A DNA stretch of 64,000 nucleotides from Manganibacter manganicus (GTDB lineage: Bacteria; Pseudomonadota; Alphaproteobacteria; Rhizobiales; Rhizobiaceae). Of this stretch, positions 44,822-53,538 are shown piece by piece; within the stretch, counting starts at the first letter, position 1, and each line of letters begins with the position of its first letter. The notes under the pieces were generated by a model that was not told the origin of the DNA, did not search any database, and saw nothing but the letters and a program-made list of their open reading frames with translations. A program made the translations under genes and the position numbers. The stretch lies in assembly GCF_002075885.1 (NCBI RefSeq), contig NZ_MDET01000006.1, positions 1-64,000 on the forward strand. Direction: 5' to 3'.

Positions 44822-45418
44822 TCAATGCGAGACCGGCAATGTGCCCATATCGGGGTGAATTTCGGCAGCCATAAGGCCTTTCTCGCCCTTGCCGAAACGC
44901 ACCAGAACCACCTGCCCCGGCCGCAATTCGGTCACGCCATAGCGGCGCAGCGTTTCCATGTGGACGAAGATATCCTCGGTGCCCTCACCGCGTGTCAGGA
45001 AGCCAAAGCCCTTGGTGCGGTTGAACCATTTCACCAGCGCGCGCTCCAACCCGCTTTCGGCCACCACAGAAACATGGGTGCGCGGCTCCTGCATTTCGGC
45101 CGGATGCACGGCCGTCGTAAGGTCCATGGAAACAACGCGGAAAGCCTGCATTCCACGTTCGCCCTGCCTGGCGAGGCAGACCACGCGCGCGCCTTCGGGC
45201 GCCGTCTGAAAGCCATCGCGCCGAAGGCATGTCACATGCAGCAGCACGTCCCCGGACGTGCCACGGTCAGGAAGTATGAAGCCATAGCCCTTGGCGACAT
45301 CGAACCACTTGATGGCGCCCGAAACTTCGACGACGCCAGCGGCCTCGCCGGTTTCGTCATGTGAGGCGGTATCGCCAAGGGTCGTGTCCCGCCCCATAGA
45401 AGCGGCTTTTTCCCCCAT
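44822..45418 (-). CDS. Double cold-shock-domain protein
   Basis: The 198-residue protein carries two cold-shock domains (about residues 27-95 and 130-195), with RNP1-like motifs GYGFILP and GFGFLTR, and RNP2-like DVLLHVT and DIFVHMET. Both bind single-stranded nucleic acid in related proteins. The linker ([15 protein letters not shown]) is short. Double CSD proteins are characteristic of Alphaproteobacteria. GGGG is placed 7 bases before the ATG at 45418; an internal ATG at 45397 is a weaker alternative. It may head a DUF192/alpha-beta hydrolase operon. Confidence 0.92.
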   Translation of the reverse strand: MGEKAASMGRDTTLGDTASHDETGEAAGVVEVSGAIKWFDVAKGYGFILPDRGTSGDVLLHVTCLRRDGFQTAPEGARVVCLARQGERGMQAFRVVSMDLTTAVHPAEMQEPRTHVSVVAESGLERALVKWFNRTKGFGFLTRGEGTEDIFVHMETLRRYGVTELRPGQVVLVRFGKGEKGLMAAEIHPDMGTLPVSH

Positions 45419-45626
45419 CAGACGCCCCCTTTCGCGAACATGCTGCAAATGATTCTTCAGCCAAGATTAACACTTGCCTTTCGGCTGTGCGCAAGACCCG
45501 GCGTGCCTTTTTTCACGCCTCACTCAAACAACGGCCGATCCGCATTCCGGTTGCCTGCCGGCGTGTTTGGCGGTTGCCGTCACGCCGGCCCGCCCCTATG
45601 TTGCGCCCACAAGCCGGAGAAAAGAC

Positions 45627-46067
45627 ATGCGCTATCTGCACACAATGGTCCGTATCGCCGATATTGACCAGTCGCTCGACTTCTATTGCAACAAGTTCGG
45701 TCTCAAGGAAGTGCGGCGCCACGAAAGTGAGCAGGGTCGTTTTACGCTGATCTTCCTGGCGGCCCCCGGCGACGAACAGAGCGGGATCGCGGACAAGGCG
45801 CCGCTTCTGGAACTCACCTACAATTGGGACCCGGAAGCCTATCAGGGCGGCCGCAATTTCGGCCATCTTGCCTATGAGGTTGACGACATCTATGCCACCT
45901 GCCAGCACCTGATGGATCAGGGAGTGACCATCAATCGGCCGCCGCGCGACGGCAATATGGCCTTCATCCGCTCGCCCGACGGCATTTCCATCGAATTGCT
46001 GCAAAAGGGACCGGCGAAGGAAAAGGCCGAGCCCTGGGCCTCGATGGCGAATACGGGAAGCTGGTAG
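45627..46067 (+). CDS. gloA: Lactoylglutathione lyase (glyoxalase I)
   Basis: The 146-residue enzyme converts the methylglyoxal-glutathione hemithioacetal to S-lactoylglutathione. It has a VOC fold and the four metal ligands at His5 (YLHTMVRI), Glu62 (LLELTYNW), His80 (GHLAYEV) and Glu123 (SIELLQ), matching the nickel-type enzymes of E. coli in order and spacing. GGAG precedes the ATG. Convergent with ilvA, 5 bases apart. Confidence 0.94.
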   Translation: MRYLHTMVRIADIDQSLDFYCNKFGLKEVRRHESEQGRFTLIFLAAPGDEQSGIADKAPLLELTYNWDPEAYQGGRNFGHLAYEVDDIYATCQHLMDQGVTINRPPRDGNMAFIRSPDGISIELLQKGPAKEKAEPWASMANTGSW

Positions 46068-46072
46068 GCTGG

Positions 46073-47329
46073 CTAAATAATAAACTCCGCCAACGTCTCG
46101 TTGTCGGTAATGTCCTGATATTGTACGCCCTCGGCCTCGAAGCTGGCGACCAGCCGGTCGAAATTGCGGCGGTCTTTCGTCTCGATGCCGATCAGCACCG
46201 AACCGAAATTGCGCGCCGATTTCTTCAGATATTCAAAGCGGGCGATATCGTCGTCCGGGCCGAGCATTTCGAGGAAATCGCGCAGCGCGCCGGGGCGCTG
46301 CGGAAACCGGATGATGAAATATTTCTTCAGGCCGGCGAAACGCAGCGCCCTCTCCTTCACATCCGGCAGGCGCTCGAAATCGAAATTGCCGCCCGAGACG
46401 ACGCAGACGATCGTCTTGCCCCGAAGTTCCTTCCGTGAAAAATCCTTCAGCGCATCGAGCGCCAGCGCGCCGGCCGGTTCCAGCACCACGCCCTCGATAT
46501 TGAGCATCTCGAGCATGGTCTCGCAAAGCCGGTTTTCCGGCACCAGCCTCACGCTTTCGGCTGAAAAGCCTTTCAGCAGGCGCAACGGTTCGCGGCCGAT
46601 CTCGGCCACGGCAGCGCCATCGACGAAATTGTCCACCCTGGGAAGCTTCGCACGCCTGCCGGTGGCAAGGCTCCGCTCAAGGCTCGGCGCTCCGGCCGGT
46701 TCGCAAAAGACGAAACACGGCTTCTGTAACATCCCGGCCATGTAATGGGTGACGCCGGCGGCAAGCCCGCCGCCGCCGACCGGCAGCATGACCAGATCAG
46801 GCAGAACACCGTCCGGCATCTGCCGGGCAATCTCGAAGGCAACAGTGGCCTGCCCCTCGATAATGTCCTTGTGGTCAAAGGGCGGAACCATATGCGCGCC
46901 CTGCTCTTCCGTAAATGCCTGGGCAGCCGCGAGGCATTCGTCGAAGAAATCGCCGACCAGCCTGATCTCGACGAATTCGCCGCCGAACAGCCGCGTCTTG
47001 TCGATCTTCTGCTGCGGCGTCGTCACCGGCATGAAAACCACGCCCTTGCGGCTGAAATGGCGGCAGACGAAGGCAAAGCCCTGCGCGTGGTTGCCGGCTG
47101 AGGCGCAGACGAACAATTCGGCGCTGTTGCCGGCGGCAAGCGCCTTGCGGAAGAAATTGAAGGCGCCACGGATCTTGTAGGAGCGCACCGGCGTCAGATC
47201 CTCGCGCTTCAGGAACACATGAGCGCCGAACTTCCTGGAAAGATAGGCGTTTTTCTGCAGCGGCGTTTCGGGGAAGATACCGCGCACGGCCTCGGCGGCG
47301 TTGCGGACGCTGTCGGCGAAGCTGGTCAT
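46073..47329 (-). CDS. ilvA: Threonine ammonia-lyase (threonine dehydratase)
   Basis: The 418-residue PLP enzyme deaminates L-threonine to 2-oxobutyrate, the entry to isoleucine synthesis. The Schiff-base Lys52 is in RSYKIRGAFN, the PLP phosphate loop is VGGGGLAAG, and SAGNHAQGFAF follows the substrate-site pattern. A C-terminal ACT-like domain (about residues 335-418; YFIIRFPQRPGALRDFL, IGIETKDRRNF) is single, as in the shorter ilvA type, so feedback by isoleucine is expected to be modified or regulated by one site. The Shine-Dalgarno sequence is weak. Confidence 0.93.
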   Translation of the reverse strand: MTSFADSVRNAAEAVRGIFPETPLQKNAYLSRKFGAHVFLKREDLTPVRSYKIRGAFNFFRKALAAGNSAELFVCASAGNHAQGFAFVCRHFSRKGVVFMPVTTPQQKIDKTRLFGGEFVEIRLVGDFFDECLAAAQAFTEEQGAHMVPPFDHKDIIEGQATVAFEIARQMPDGVLPDLVMLPVGGGGLAAGVTHYMAGMLQKPCFVFCEPAGAPSLERSLATGRRAKLPRVDNFVDGAAVAEIGREPLRLLKGFSAESVRLVPENRLCETMLEMLNIEGVVLEPAGALALDALKDFSRKELRGKTIVCVVSGGNFDFERLPDVKERALRFAGLKKYFIIRFPQRPGALRDFLEMLGPDDDIARFEYLKKSARNFGSVLIGIETKDRRNFDRLVASFEAEGVQYQDITDNETLAEFII

Positions 47330-47495
47330 GATGCGGTTTCCGGTTTCTCGATGCCCGTTCCTGCCGCGATTTCGGCTTTCGCGCAACACCTGGCCATAAC
47401 CGGCGTGAAAGAGCCCCGGTTTGCCGGGCATTGACTTACTTCCGCCGCACTCTCCTGCCGGAAGCCTTTCATACCCTGTAAAAGTCCGGTGTGCC

Positions 47496-48587
47496 TTGAA
47501 ACTCCTGCTTGTCACCGCGCTGGCCCTGCTCGTCGCAGGCTGCGTCAGCCAGAAAACCGATGAAATCCTCGGCAGCGCCATTGTCACGGCTTCCGTTTCG
47601 GATATTGCCGGCAATCACTCCATCTTTGTCGCCACCACGCGGCAGCGTTCCAAAGACCCCGGCAAGGTGTTTGACGGCGGCCGGGCGGGCGATCTGAATT
47701 TCGCCCGCGTCAATGTGACGGTGCCGAAAGCGCACGAGACCGGCGAGATCGAGCGCCGCAGCCGCGGCAATTCCGACGATCCGGCGAAATATTTCATGGC
47801 AACCGATGTCGCCGGCTACGACAGTGAGCCGACATTCCAGGCCGCGCTGAACAAGGACATCAGCGCGCGCGGCGATCGCGTCATGGTTTTCGTGCATGGC
47901 TACAACACGAGCTTTGACGACGCGGTCTACCGCCTGACCCAGATCGTGCACGACACCGGCTATGCCGGCACGCCGGTACTGTTCTCATGGGCCTCCGGAA
48001 ACAGGATGCGCGACTATGTGTACGACAAGGAAAGTGCGGCGGCGGCGCGCGACAAGCTGGAAGAGACGCTGAGAATGCTGGCGCGCACCAATGCGCGGCG
48101 CATCGACATCGTCGCCCATTCGATGGGCACATGGGTGACGATGGAGGCGTTGCGGCAACTGGCGATCCGCGGCAATCGCGACCTCGGCGGCAAGCTCGGC
48201 GACGTGATCCTGGCGTCTCCCGACATCGACGTCGATGTGTTCAAGAGCCAGATGGAACGCTATGGCAAGCCGGACAAGCCGTTTATCGTGCTGTTCTCCG
48301 ACGATGACCGCGCCCTGCGGCTCTCCGGCCTGATCGCCGGCGCCCAGCCGCGCCTCGGCGATTACAAGAAGGCCGGCGACCTGGCCAGGTACGGCGTGAT
48401 CGTCGTCGATCTGTCCGACGCCAAGAGCGCCGACCGCTTCAATCATTCCAAATTCGCCGACAATCCGAAACTGGTGAAGGAACTGGGGCAACGCCTGCGG
48501 CAGGATAGTGGCTTTGCCAGCAGCCATGAAGTGACCGACCGTATCAGGCTGCTGAACGCCAATCTTGGCGGCGAAACGGCAATGTAG
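47496..48587 (+). CDS. DUF900 alpha/beta hydrolase lipoprotein, tandem copy 1
   Basis: The 363-residue protein begins with a lipoprotein signal ending in LLVAGC (Cys near residue 16) and should be membrane-attached. The DUF900 hydrolase core follows: FVHGYNTSF near residue 130, AHSMGTWVTMEALRQL with the nucleophile Ser, ASPDIDVDVFKSQMERYG, and DDDRALRLSGLIAG. The start is TTG 47496, placed to give the signal peptide; the Shine-Dalgarno sequence is poor. The adjacent gene at 48720 is a close paralogue. Esterase or lipase activity is likely; the substrate is unknown. Confidence 0.85.
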   Translation: MKLLLVTALALLVAGCVSQKTDEILGSAIVTASVSDIAGNHSIFVATTRQRSKDPGKVFDGGRAGDLNFARVNVTVPKAHETGEIERRSRGNSDDPAKYFMATDVAGYDSEPTFQAALNKDISARGDRVMVFVHGYNTSFDDAVYRLTQIVHDTGYAGTPVLFSWASGNRMRDYVYDKESAAAARDKLEETLRMLARTNARRIDIVAHSMGTWVTMEALRQLAIRGNRDLGGKLGDVILASPDIDVDVFKSQMERYGKPDKPFIVLFSDDDRALRLSGLIAGAQPRLGDYKKAGDLARYGVIVVDLSDAKSADRFNHSKFADNPKLVKELGQRLRQDSGFASSHEVTDRIRLLNANLGGETAM

Positions 48588-48719
48588 CTTTAGTGGCGAA
48601 TTGGCGACAGCCCGTCGCAACCTTGCATGCCGGGTTCGCATAGCAGGGTGGACCGCAGGCGCTTCTGCCTCTATTCCATGATGCGTCGTTCATCGACGCC
48701 GTGAGGGAGTGTACCGGTC

Positions 48720-49883
48720 GTGCGTCCAGGGGCCTTGTTCGTTATCGCCACCGCCCTGCTTGTTGCCGGTTGCGCCGGGCCGCGCACGCATGATCTCCTG
48801 AACAAGACGGCCATCGAAGCGCCGCAGTCGGCAATTGCCGCCACCCACGAGATTTTCGTCGCGACAACGCGCGGCAAGGCAACCAAGGACCCGCGCCGGG
48901 TCTTTGACGCGCAACGCTCACTTGCGACCAATTTCGCCAGCATCGAAATGACCGTGCCGAAGATCCACAAGGTCGGCGAGATCGAGCGGGCGAAAGGCCG
49001 GGCCGCCAGCGATCCCGCAAAAGATTTCGCGGCCCGGCGCGTCACCTTCTATGGCGATGCGGCACAGTTCGAGAAAGCCGTGAACGCCGATATCGCCAGG
49101 CGCGACGGCCGGGTCCTGGTCTTTGTCCACGGCTTCAACAATGGCTTCGACGATGGCGCCTATCGGATCACACAGGTCGTCCACGACATGCAATATCCCG
49201 GCACGCCGGTGCTGTTTTCCTGGGCTTCGGCGGGCACGGCGACCGGCTACATCTACGACAAGGAAAGCGCCAACGCGGCCCGCGACAACCTTGAGGCGAC
49301 GCTCAAGATGCTGGCCGGAACGAAGGCGAAAAGCATCGACATCATCGCCCATTCCATGGGTACATGGGTGGCGATGGAAGCGTTGCGCCAGCTTGCCATC
49401 GAGGGCAATCGCGATCTCGACGGCAAGCTCGGCTATGTCGTGCTTGCATCACCCGACATCGACGTGGACGTGTTCAAGAAGCAGATGGAGCGTTACGGCA
49501 AGCCGGACGAACCATTCACCGTGCTGCTTTCCGGCGACGACCGGGCGCTACAGATTTCCAGTTTCATCTCCGGCGCCAAGCCGCGCGTCGGCGATTATGG
49601 CAATGCGAAAGATCTCGCCGGCCTTGGCGTCACGGTCGTGGATCTGACCAACGCCAAGGGCAGCGACCGGCTGAACCACGCCAAATTCGCCAACAATCCG
49701 TTGCTGGTGCAGTTGATGGGCGAGCGGCTCAGCGTGCCCGCCAGCCTTTCCTCCAACCATCTGGACGGCGACAGGGCGATCGAAACGCTTGGCAGGGGCA
49801 TCGGCCAGACCGTCGGTTCGGTCGCCGAAATCGTGATCACCACACCGTTCAAGGTGCTGACGGTGGTGGCCGGTGGAGAATGA
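48720..49883 (+). CDS. DUF900 alpha/beta hydrolase lipoprotein, tandem copy 2
   Basis: The 387-residue lipoprotein (LLVAGC near residue 18) is a paralogue of the gene at 47496, with long identical stretches such as DIDVDVFK, QMERYGKPD, AHSMGTWV and GTPVLFSWAS. It has an extra C-terminal segment of about 25 residues after LNHAKFANN. The start is GTG 48720 with GAGGGAG about 10 bases upstream. The pair is 132 bases apart, so a tandem duplication is evident. Function is unknown but presumably the same enzyme class. Confidence 0.87.
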   Translation: MRPGALFVIATALLVAGCAGPRTHDLLNKTAIEAPQSAIAATHEIFVATTRGKATKDPRRVFDAQRSLATNFASIEMTVPKIHKVGEIERAKGRAASDPAKDFAARRVTFYGDAAQFEKAVNADIARRDGRVLVFVHGFNNGFDDGAYRITQVVHDMQYPGTPVLFSWASAGTATGYIYDKESANAARDNLEATLKMLAGTKAKSIDIIAHSMGTWVAMEALRQLAIEGNRDLDGKLGYVVLASPDIDVDVFKKQMERYGKPDEPFTVLLSGDDRALQISSFISGAKPRVGDYGNAKDLAGLGVTVVDLTNAKGSDRLNHAKFANNPLLVQLMGERLSVPASLSSNHLDGDRAIETLGRGIGQTVGSVAEIVITTPFKVLTVVAGGE

Positions 49884-50121
49884 ATGGGCCCGCACAGTTC
49901 CGGCGTGGTTAAGGTTAAGCAATGGTTTCATTGGCGCGCGTGCTGCGTTTGCGCCACAAGGAATCGGGGCGCGGGGTGACCGGCGAAGAGCATAGGGACC
50001 AGAGGGGTATGCCCCCAGTCGCTCCGCGTTCCACTTTCCCGCAATGTTCAACGTCGACGCCGGATCGCCGACGCATTGCGGGCTTGCAATCCCGGCAGGC
50101 TCGATTACGAGTGCGCACCAT

Positions 50122-50207
50122 GCGGACGTGGCGGAACTGGTAGACGCAAGGGACTTAAAATCCCTCGATCCATGATCGTACGGGTTCGATTCCCGTCGTC
50201 CGCACCA
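50122..50207 (+). tRNA. tRNA-Leu (anticodon TAA)
   Basis: This 86-nt class II tRNA has the acceptor GCGGACG/CGTCCGC, a D arm TGGCGGAACTGGTAGACGC, anticodon loop CTTAAAA (TAA), a long variable arm and encoded CCA. It reads UUA/UUG leucine codons. No attachment site or integrase follows it. Confidence 0.97.
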
Positions 50208-50301
50208 CAACGAGATCTCAGATTCCCCTTGTATAGCGACGACAAGCCGTCATCTTTAAGGGGCTTTTTCGACCGCAGATTTTCCCGCCCGGAGCCATTT
50301 C

Positions 50302-51405
50302 ATGACAGCACCGCTTTTCCAGCCGATTTCGCTCGGCAATCTCGACATGCCCAACCGCATCGCCGTGGCGCCGATGTGCCAGTATTCCGCCGATGACGGT
50401 TCGGCGAGCGACTGGCATTTGCAGCAGTGGATGAGCTACGCGCTTTCGGGAGCCGGCATGGTCACGCTCGAAATGACCAATGTCGAGCGCCGCGGCCGCA
50501 TCTCGCATGGCTGCCTCGGCCTTTACTCCGATCACAATGAGGCGGCGGCCAAGCGCGCGCTCGATGCCGCGCGCCGCGTCGCGCAACCCGGCACGAAGTT
50601 CGGCACCCAGCTTGCCCATGCCGGCCGCAAGGCCTCCTGCCAGCGGCCATGGGAAGGCGGCGGGCCATTGAAAGCCGATCAGGACCCGTGGCAAACCGTG
50701 TCGGCCTCGGCGCTGGCCTATGACGAGGGCTGGCATGTGCCGCATGCGCTGGAAGACGAGGAAGTGCTGCAAGTCATCGAGCGTTTCGCCGATGCCGCGC
50801 GCCGCGCCAAACGCGCCGGGTTCGATTTCATCGAACTGCATGGCGCGCATGGCTATCTGATCTTCCAGTTCCTCTCCCCGCTTTCCAACCAGCGCACCGA
50901 CCGCTGGGGCGGCAGTCTGGAAAACCGTATGCGCTTCATGGTTGAGGTCGCCCGCGCGGTGAAGAAAGCCGCGCCCGGACTGATGCTCGGCGCCCGGCTC
51001 TCGGTAAAGGACTGGGTCGATGGCGGGTTCGACACCGACGAAGCCATCGAAGTGGCCAGGGTGCTCAAGGCCGAAGGGCTTGCCTATCTGTGCTGCTCCA
51101 GCGGCGGCAATTCGCCCTTGCAGAAACTGCCGACCGGCGCCGGCTATCAGGTGCATCTGGCCGAAGCGGTCAAGGAAGGGGCCGGCATCCCCGTCCGTGC
51201 TGTCGGCCTCATCGACAATCCGGCACAGGCCAATTCCATCGTCGCCGATGGCCGGGCCGATATGGTCGCGCTGGGACGAGCCTTTCTGGCGGATCCGCGT
51301 TGGGTATGGCGAGCGGCTGCGGAACTCGGCGAGGAGATTCCGGCCGCGCCACAGTTCGTTCGTTCGGAAACGACCATCAAGCACTGGATGAAGGCAGCCG
51401 GCTGA
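50302..51405 (+). CDS. NADH:flavin oxidoreductase of the old yellow enzyme family (YqjM/NamA-like)
   Basis: The 367-residue FMN TIM-barrel protein reduces activated C=C bonds of enones with NAD(P)H. Segments typical of the YqjM-type subgroup: FQPISLGNLDMPNRIAVAPMCQYSADDG, GTQLAHAGRKAS, ELHGAHGYLIFQFLSPLSNQRTDRWGGSLENR with His and Tyr in the active site, and VGLIDNPAQANSIVADGRADMVALGRAFLADP. Shine-Dalgarno GGAG precedes the ATG. It is divergent from nothing close. The physiological substrate is unknown. Confidence 0.92.
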   Translation: MTAPLFQPISLGNLDMPNRIAVAPMCQYSADDGSASDWHLQQWMSYALSGAGMVTLEMTNVERRGRISHGCLGLYSDHNEAAAKRALDAARRVAQPGTKFGTQLAHAGRKASCQRPWEGGGPLKADQDPWQTVSASALAYDEGWHVPHALEDEEVLQVIERFADAARRAKRAGFDFIELHGAHGYLIFQFLSPLSNQRTDRWGGSLENRMRFMVEVARAVKKAAPGLMLGARLSVKDWVDGGFDTDEAIEVARVLKAEGLAYLCCSSGGNSPLQKLPTGAGYQVHLAEAVKEGAGIPVRAVGLIDNPAQANSIVADGRADMVALGRAFLADPRWVWRAAAELGEEIPAAPQFVRSETTIKHWMKAAG

Positions 51406-51419
51406 TCCTTGTCAGGGCA

Positions 51420-51455
51420 TGCAACCAACTGCATTGTGCGGCATTGTTGGTTGCA
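51420..51455. repeat. 10-bp perfect inverted repeat between the OYE gene and the DUF2188 gene
   Basis: TGCAACCAAC (51420-51429) and GTTGGTTGCA (51446-51455) are exact reverse complements, 16 bases apart. It sits 15 bases after the OYE stop codon and 51 bases before the next start. No T run follows, so it may be an operator or an mRNA end-structure. Confidence 0.6.
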
Positions 51456-51506
51456 AGCCACAGCCACGCGCCCATGCGCGCCAAGCCATTATCACCGGAG
51501 GACCTC

Positions 51507-51746
51507 ATGGCGAAACTGACCTACAAGATCATCGAGCATGATGGCGGCTGGGCGTACAAGGTCGGCGACACGTTTTCCGAAACCTTCCCGAGCCACGCAG
51601 ATGCGTTGCGCGCGGCCGAGATCGCTTCGGCCGAGCAGCAGGTCGCCGGTAACACCGATGGCATCCAGTACGAGGATTCCGAAGGCAAATGGCACCAGGA
51701 ACTGGCAGATGGCCGCGACCGGCCGCAGACCGAAATCTCGGACTGA
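51507..51746 (+). CDS. DUF2188-like small protein
   Basis: The 79-residue protein, starting MAKLTYKIIEHDGGWAYKVG, resembles DUF2188 members: the WAYKVGDTFSETFPSHADAL segment is typical. The second half is charged and hydrophilic. Shine-Dalgarno GGAGG is 6 bases before the ATG. Function unknown; may be small stress-related. Confidence 0.8.
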   Translation: MAKLTYKIIEHDGGWAYKVGDTFSETFPSHADALRAAEIASAEQQVAGNTDGIQYEDSEGKWHQELADGRDRPQTEISD

Positions 51747-51828
51747 TCTTTTCCCAACGCGCGAACTTTTCTGCAAAAACGGGAGGGCGTTGATAGCCCT
51801 CTCCGTAAGTCCGCCGCTCAGGCTTCCG

Positions 51829-51875
51829 CGCATGATCTTGTCCGAAAAGTCTGCAACTTTTCGGGATCAGGCTTA
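51829..51875. repeat. Dispersed intergenic palindrome, copy D (variant)
   Basis: GCATGATCTTGTCCGAAAAG and CTTTTCGGGATCAGGC-like bases form a palindrome overlapping the stop codon of wrbA. It belongs to the CCGAAAA...TTTTCGG family shared in part with copies A-C. Confidence 0.7.
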
Positions 51876-52472
51876 GCCGTGCAGCTTGGCCGCGATTTCC
51901 GCCACCCGCTTGCCCTGGAAGTGCGCGCCTTCCAGTTCCTGCGCCGAAGGCTGGCGCGAGCCGTCGCCGTCGGAGGTCGTGGTCATGCCGTAGGGCGCGC
52001 CACCGCGCACCACGTCATTGCCCATCTGGCCCTGATAGGCATAGGACAACGGCACGATGATCATGCCGTGATGCTGTAGCGATGCCTGAGTCGAAAGCAG
52101 CGCGATTTCGGCGCCGCCATGCTGGGTGGCAGTGGACACCATGACCGATCCGACCTTGTTCAGCAGCGCGCCACGCGCCCAGAGCGGACCTGTCTGGTCG
52201 AGGAAATTCTTCATCTGCGAAGCGATCGCGCCGTAACGGGTCGCGGAGCCGACAATGATGGCGTCGTAATTTTCCAGTTCCGCCGGGTCGGCGATCTGCG
52301 CTTGCTGATCGAGCTTGTAGTGCGAAGCCTTGGCGACGGCCTCCGGCACCAGTTCTGGAACGCGCTTGATGGTGACGTCCGCGCCCGCTTCGCGCGCGCC
52401 TTCGGCCGCCGCCTTCGCCATCTGTTCCATATGACCGAAGCTCGAATAATAGAGCACCAGAACCTTTGCCAT
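51873..52472 (-). CDS. wrbA: NAD(P)H:quinone oxidoreductase WrbA
   Basis: The 199-residue flavodoxin-like enzyme performs two-electron reduction of quinones and is a stress protein. Segments [24 protein letters not shown], the FMN-binding region [24 protein letters not shown] and [10 protein letters not shown] are typical. It is divergent from the molybdopterin-binding gene. The stop overlaps repeat copy D. Its promoter region does not contain an EcfG site that I can find. Confidence 0.95.
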   Translation of the reverse strand: MAKVLVLYYSSFGHMEQMAKAAAEGAREAGADVTIKRVPELVPEAVAKASHYKLDQQAQIADPAELENYDAIIVGSATRYGAIASQMKNFLDQTGPLWARGALLNKVGSVMVSTATQHGGAEIALLSTQASLQHHGMIIVPLSYAYQGQMGNDVVRGGAPYGMTTTSDGDGSRQPSAQELEGAHFQGKRVAEIAAKLHG

Positions 52473-52667
52473 TTCATTCTCCTTGATACGAAACCTGTCG
52501 GCCTAGATCGCCGCCCTTCTTATGTAACGGGTACAACGTTCACCGGAAGTCACCCAATGCAGCACAGATCGTTCACTATCCTGCGCGGAACCGGCGGGCG
52601 CATTGCGGCATTGCCGCCCGCCCGCAGCGGGGCTATGTGAGAAGAACCTTCCCGCCGGAGTTTTTCC

Positions 52668-53420
52668 ATGACCGAAATCGTCACCGCCGCCATGGTCGTC
52701 ATTGGCGACGAAATCCTCTCCGGCCGCACGAAGGACAAGAACATCGGTCATCTGGCCGATATCATGACCGCAGTCGGCATCGACCTGAAGGAAGTGCGCA
52801 TCGTGCCCGACGAGGAGGCTGAAATCGCCGCTGCGCTGAACACGGTGCGTGCCCGCTATACCTATGTGTTCACCACCGGCGGCATCGGCCCGACGCATGA
52901 CGACATCACCGCCGATTCGGTCGCAAAGGCTTTCGGCGTCCCGTGCGAATACGATGCGAAGGCCTATGCCATGCTGGAAGAAAGCTATGCCAGGCGCGGT
53001 ATCGAATTCACCGAAGCGCGCAAGCGCATGGCCCGCATGCCGCGCGGTGCCGAACATATCGACAACCCGGTCTCGCAGGCGCCCGGCTTCCGTATCGGCA
53101 ACGTGCATGTGATGGCCGGCGTGCCGTCGATATTCCAGGCAATGCTCGACAATGTGGTGCCGACATTGAAGACCGGCACCAAAATGCTGTCCGCGACGGT
53201 GCAATGCCCGTTCGGCGAAGGCGTCATCGGCGGGCCGCTGGCCGACATCCAGAGACGGCATCCGGACACGATCATCGGGTCCTACCCAAAATATGGCGAA
53301 GGCCGGTTCTGGACCGAACTGGTGGTGCGCGCCCGCTCCGACGAGGCGCTTGAAGCGGCGCGCGCCGAGGTCGAGGCCATGGTTGCCGGACTTGCCGCCG
53401 CATCAGGCGAAGCAAGCTGA
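52668..53420 (+). CDS. Competence/damage-inducible protein A family (molybdopterin-binding domain)
   Basis: The 250-residue protein is the MoCF-domain half of CinA-type proteins: AAMVVIGDEILSGRTKDKN, YTYVFTTGGIGPTHDDITADSVAKAFG, and HVMAGVPSIFQAML. In CinA this domain is fused to a nicotinamide-nucleotide amidase; here the C-terminal domain is absent, which is common for the stand-alone alphaproteobacterial proteins. FAD-pyrophosphatase or nucleotide-repair functions are family guesses. It lies 119 bases upstream of the UspA gene in the same direction. Confidence 0.88.
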   Translation: MTEIVTAAMVVIGDEILSGRTKDKNIGHLADIMTAVGIDLKEVRIVPDEEAEIAAALNTVRARYTYVFTTGGIGPTHDDITADSVAKAFGVPCEYDAKAYAMLEESYARRGIEFTEARKRMARMPRGAEHIDNPVSQAPGFRIGNVHVMAGVPSIFQAMLDNVVPTLKTGTKMLSATVQCPFGEGVIGGPLADIQRRHPDTIIGSYPKYGEGRFWTELVVRARSDEALEAARAEVEAMVAGLAAASGEAS

Positions 53421-53436
53421 ATAAGGCTCGCGCATT

Positions 53437-53462
53437 GGAACCGTAATCCTTGCCCGCCCGTT
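53437..53462 (+). promoter_or_regulatory. EcfG-type (general stress) promoter for uspA
   Basis: GGAAC (53437-53441) and CGTT (53459-53462) are 17 bases apart, which is the spacing of EcfG promoters of Alphaproteobacteria. It lies 77 bases upstream of the UspA start. EcfG promoters are controlled by PhyR and NepR; neither gene is in the window. Confidence 0.75.
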
Positions 53463-53538
53463 TTCTTTCATGCGAACGTCAGGCCATCATGACGAAGCCG
53501 CTGTGACTGCGGCTAACGCCGAAGGAGGGAACAGAGCC

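Noticed and set aside
50122..50207. Integrative element at tRNA-Leu
   Set aside because: There is no integrase, no repeat of the tRNA 3' end and no foreign gene next to it.
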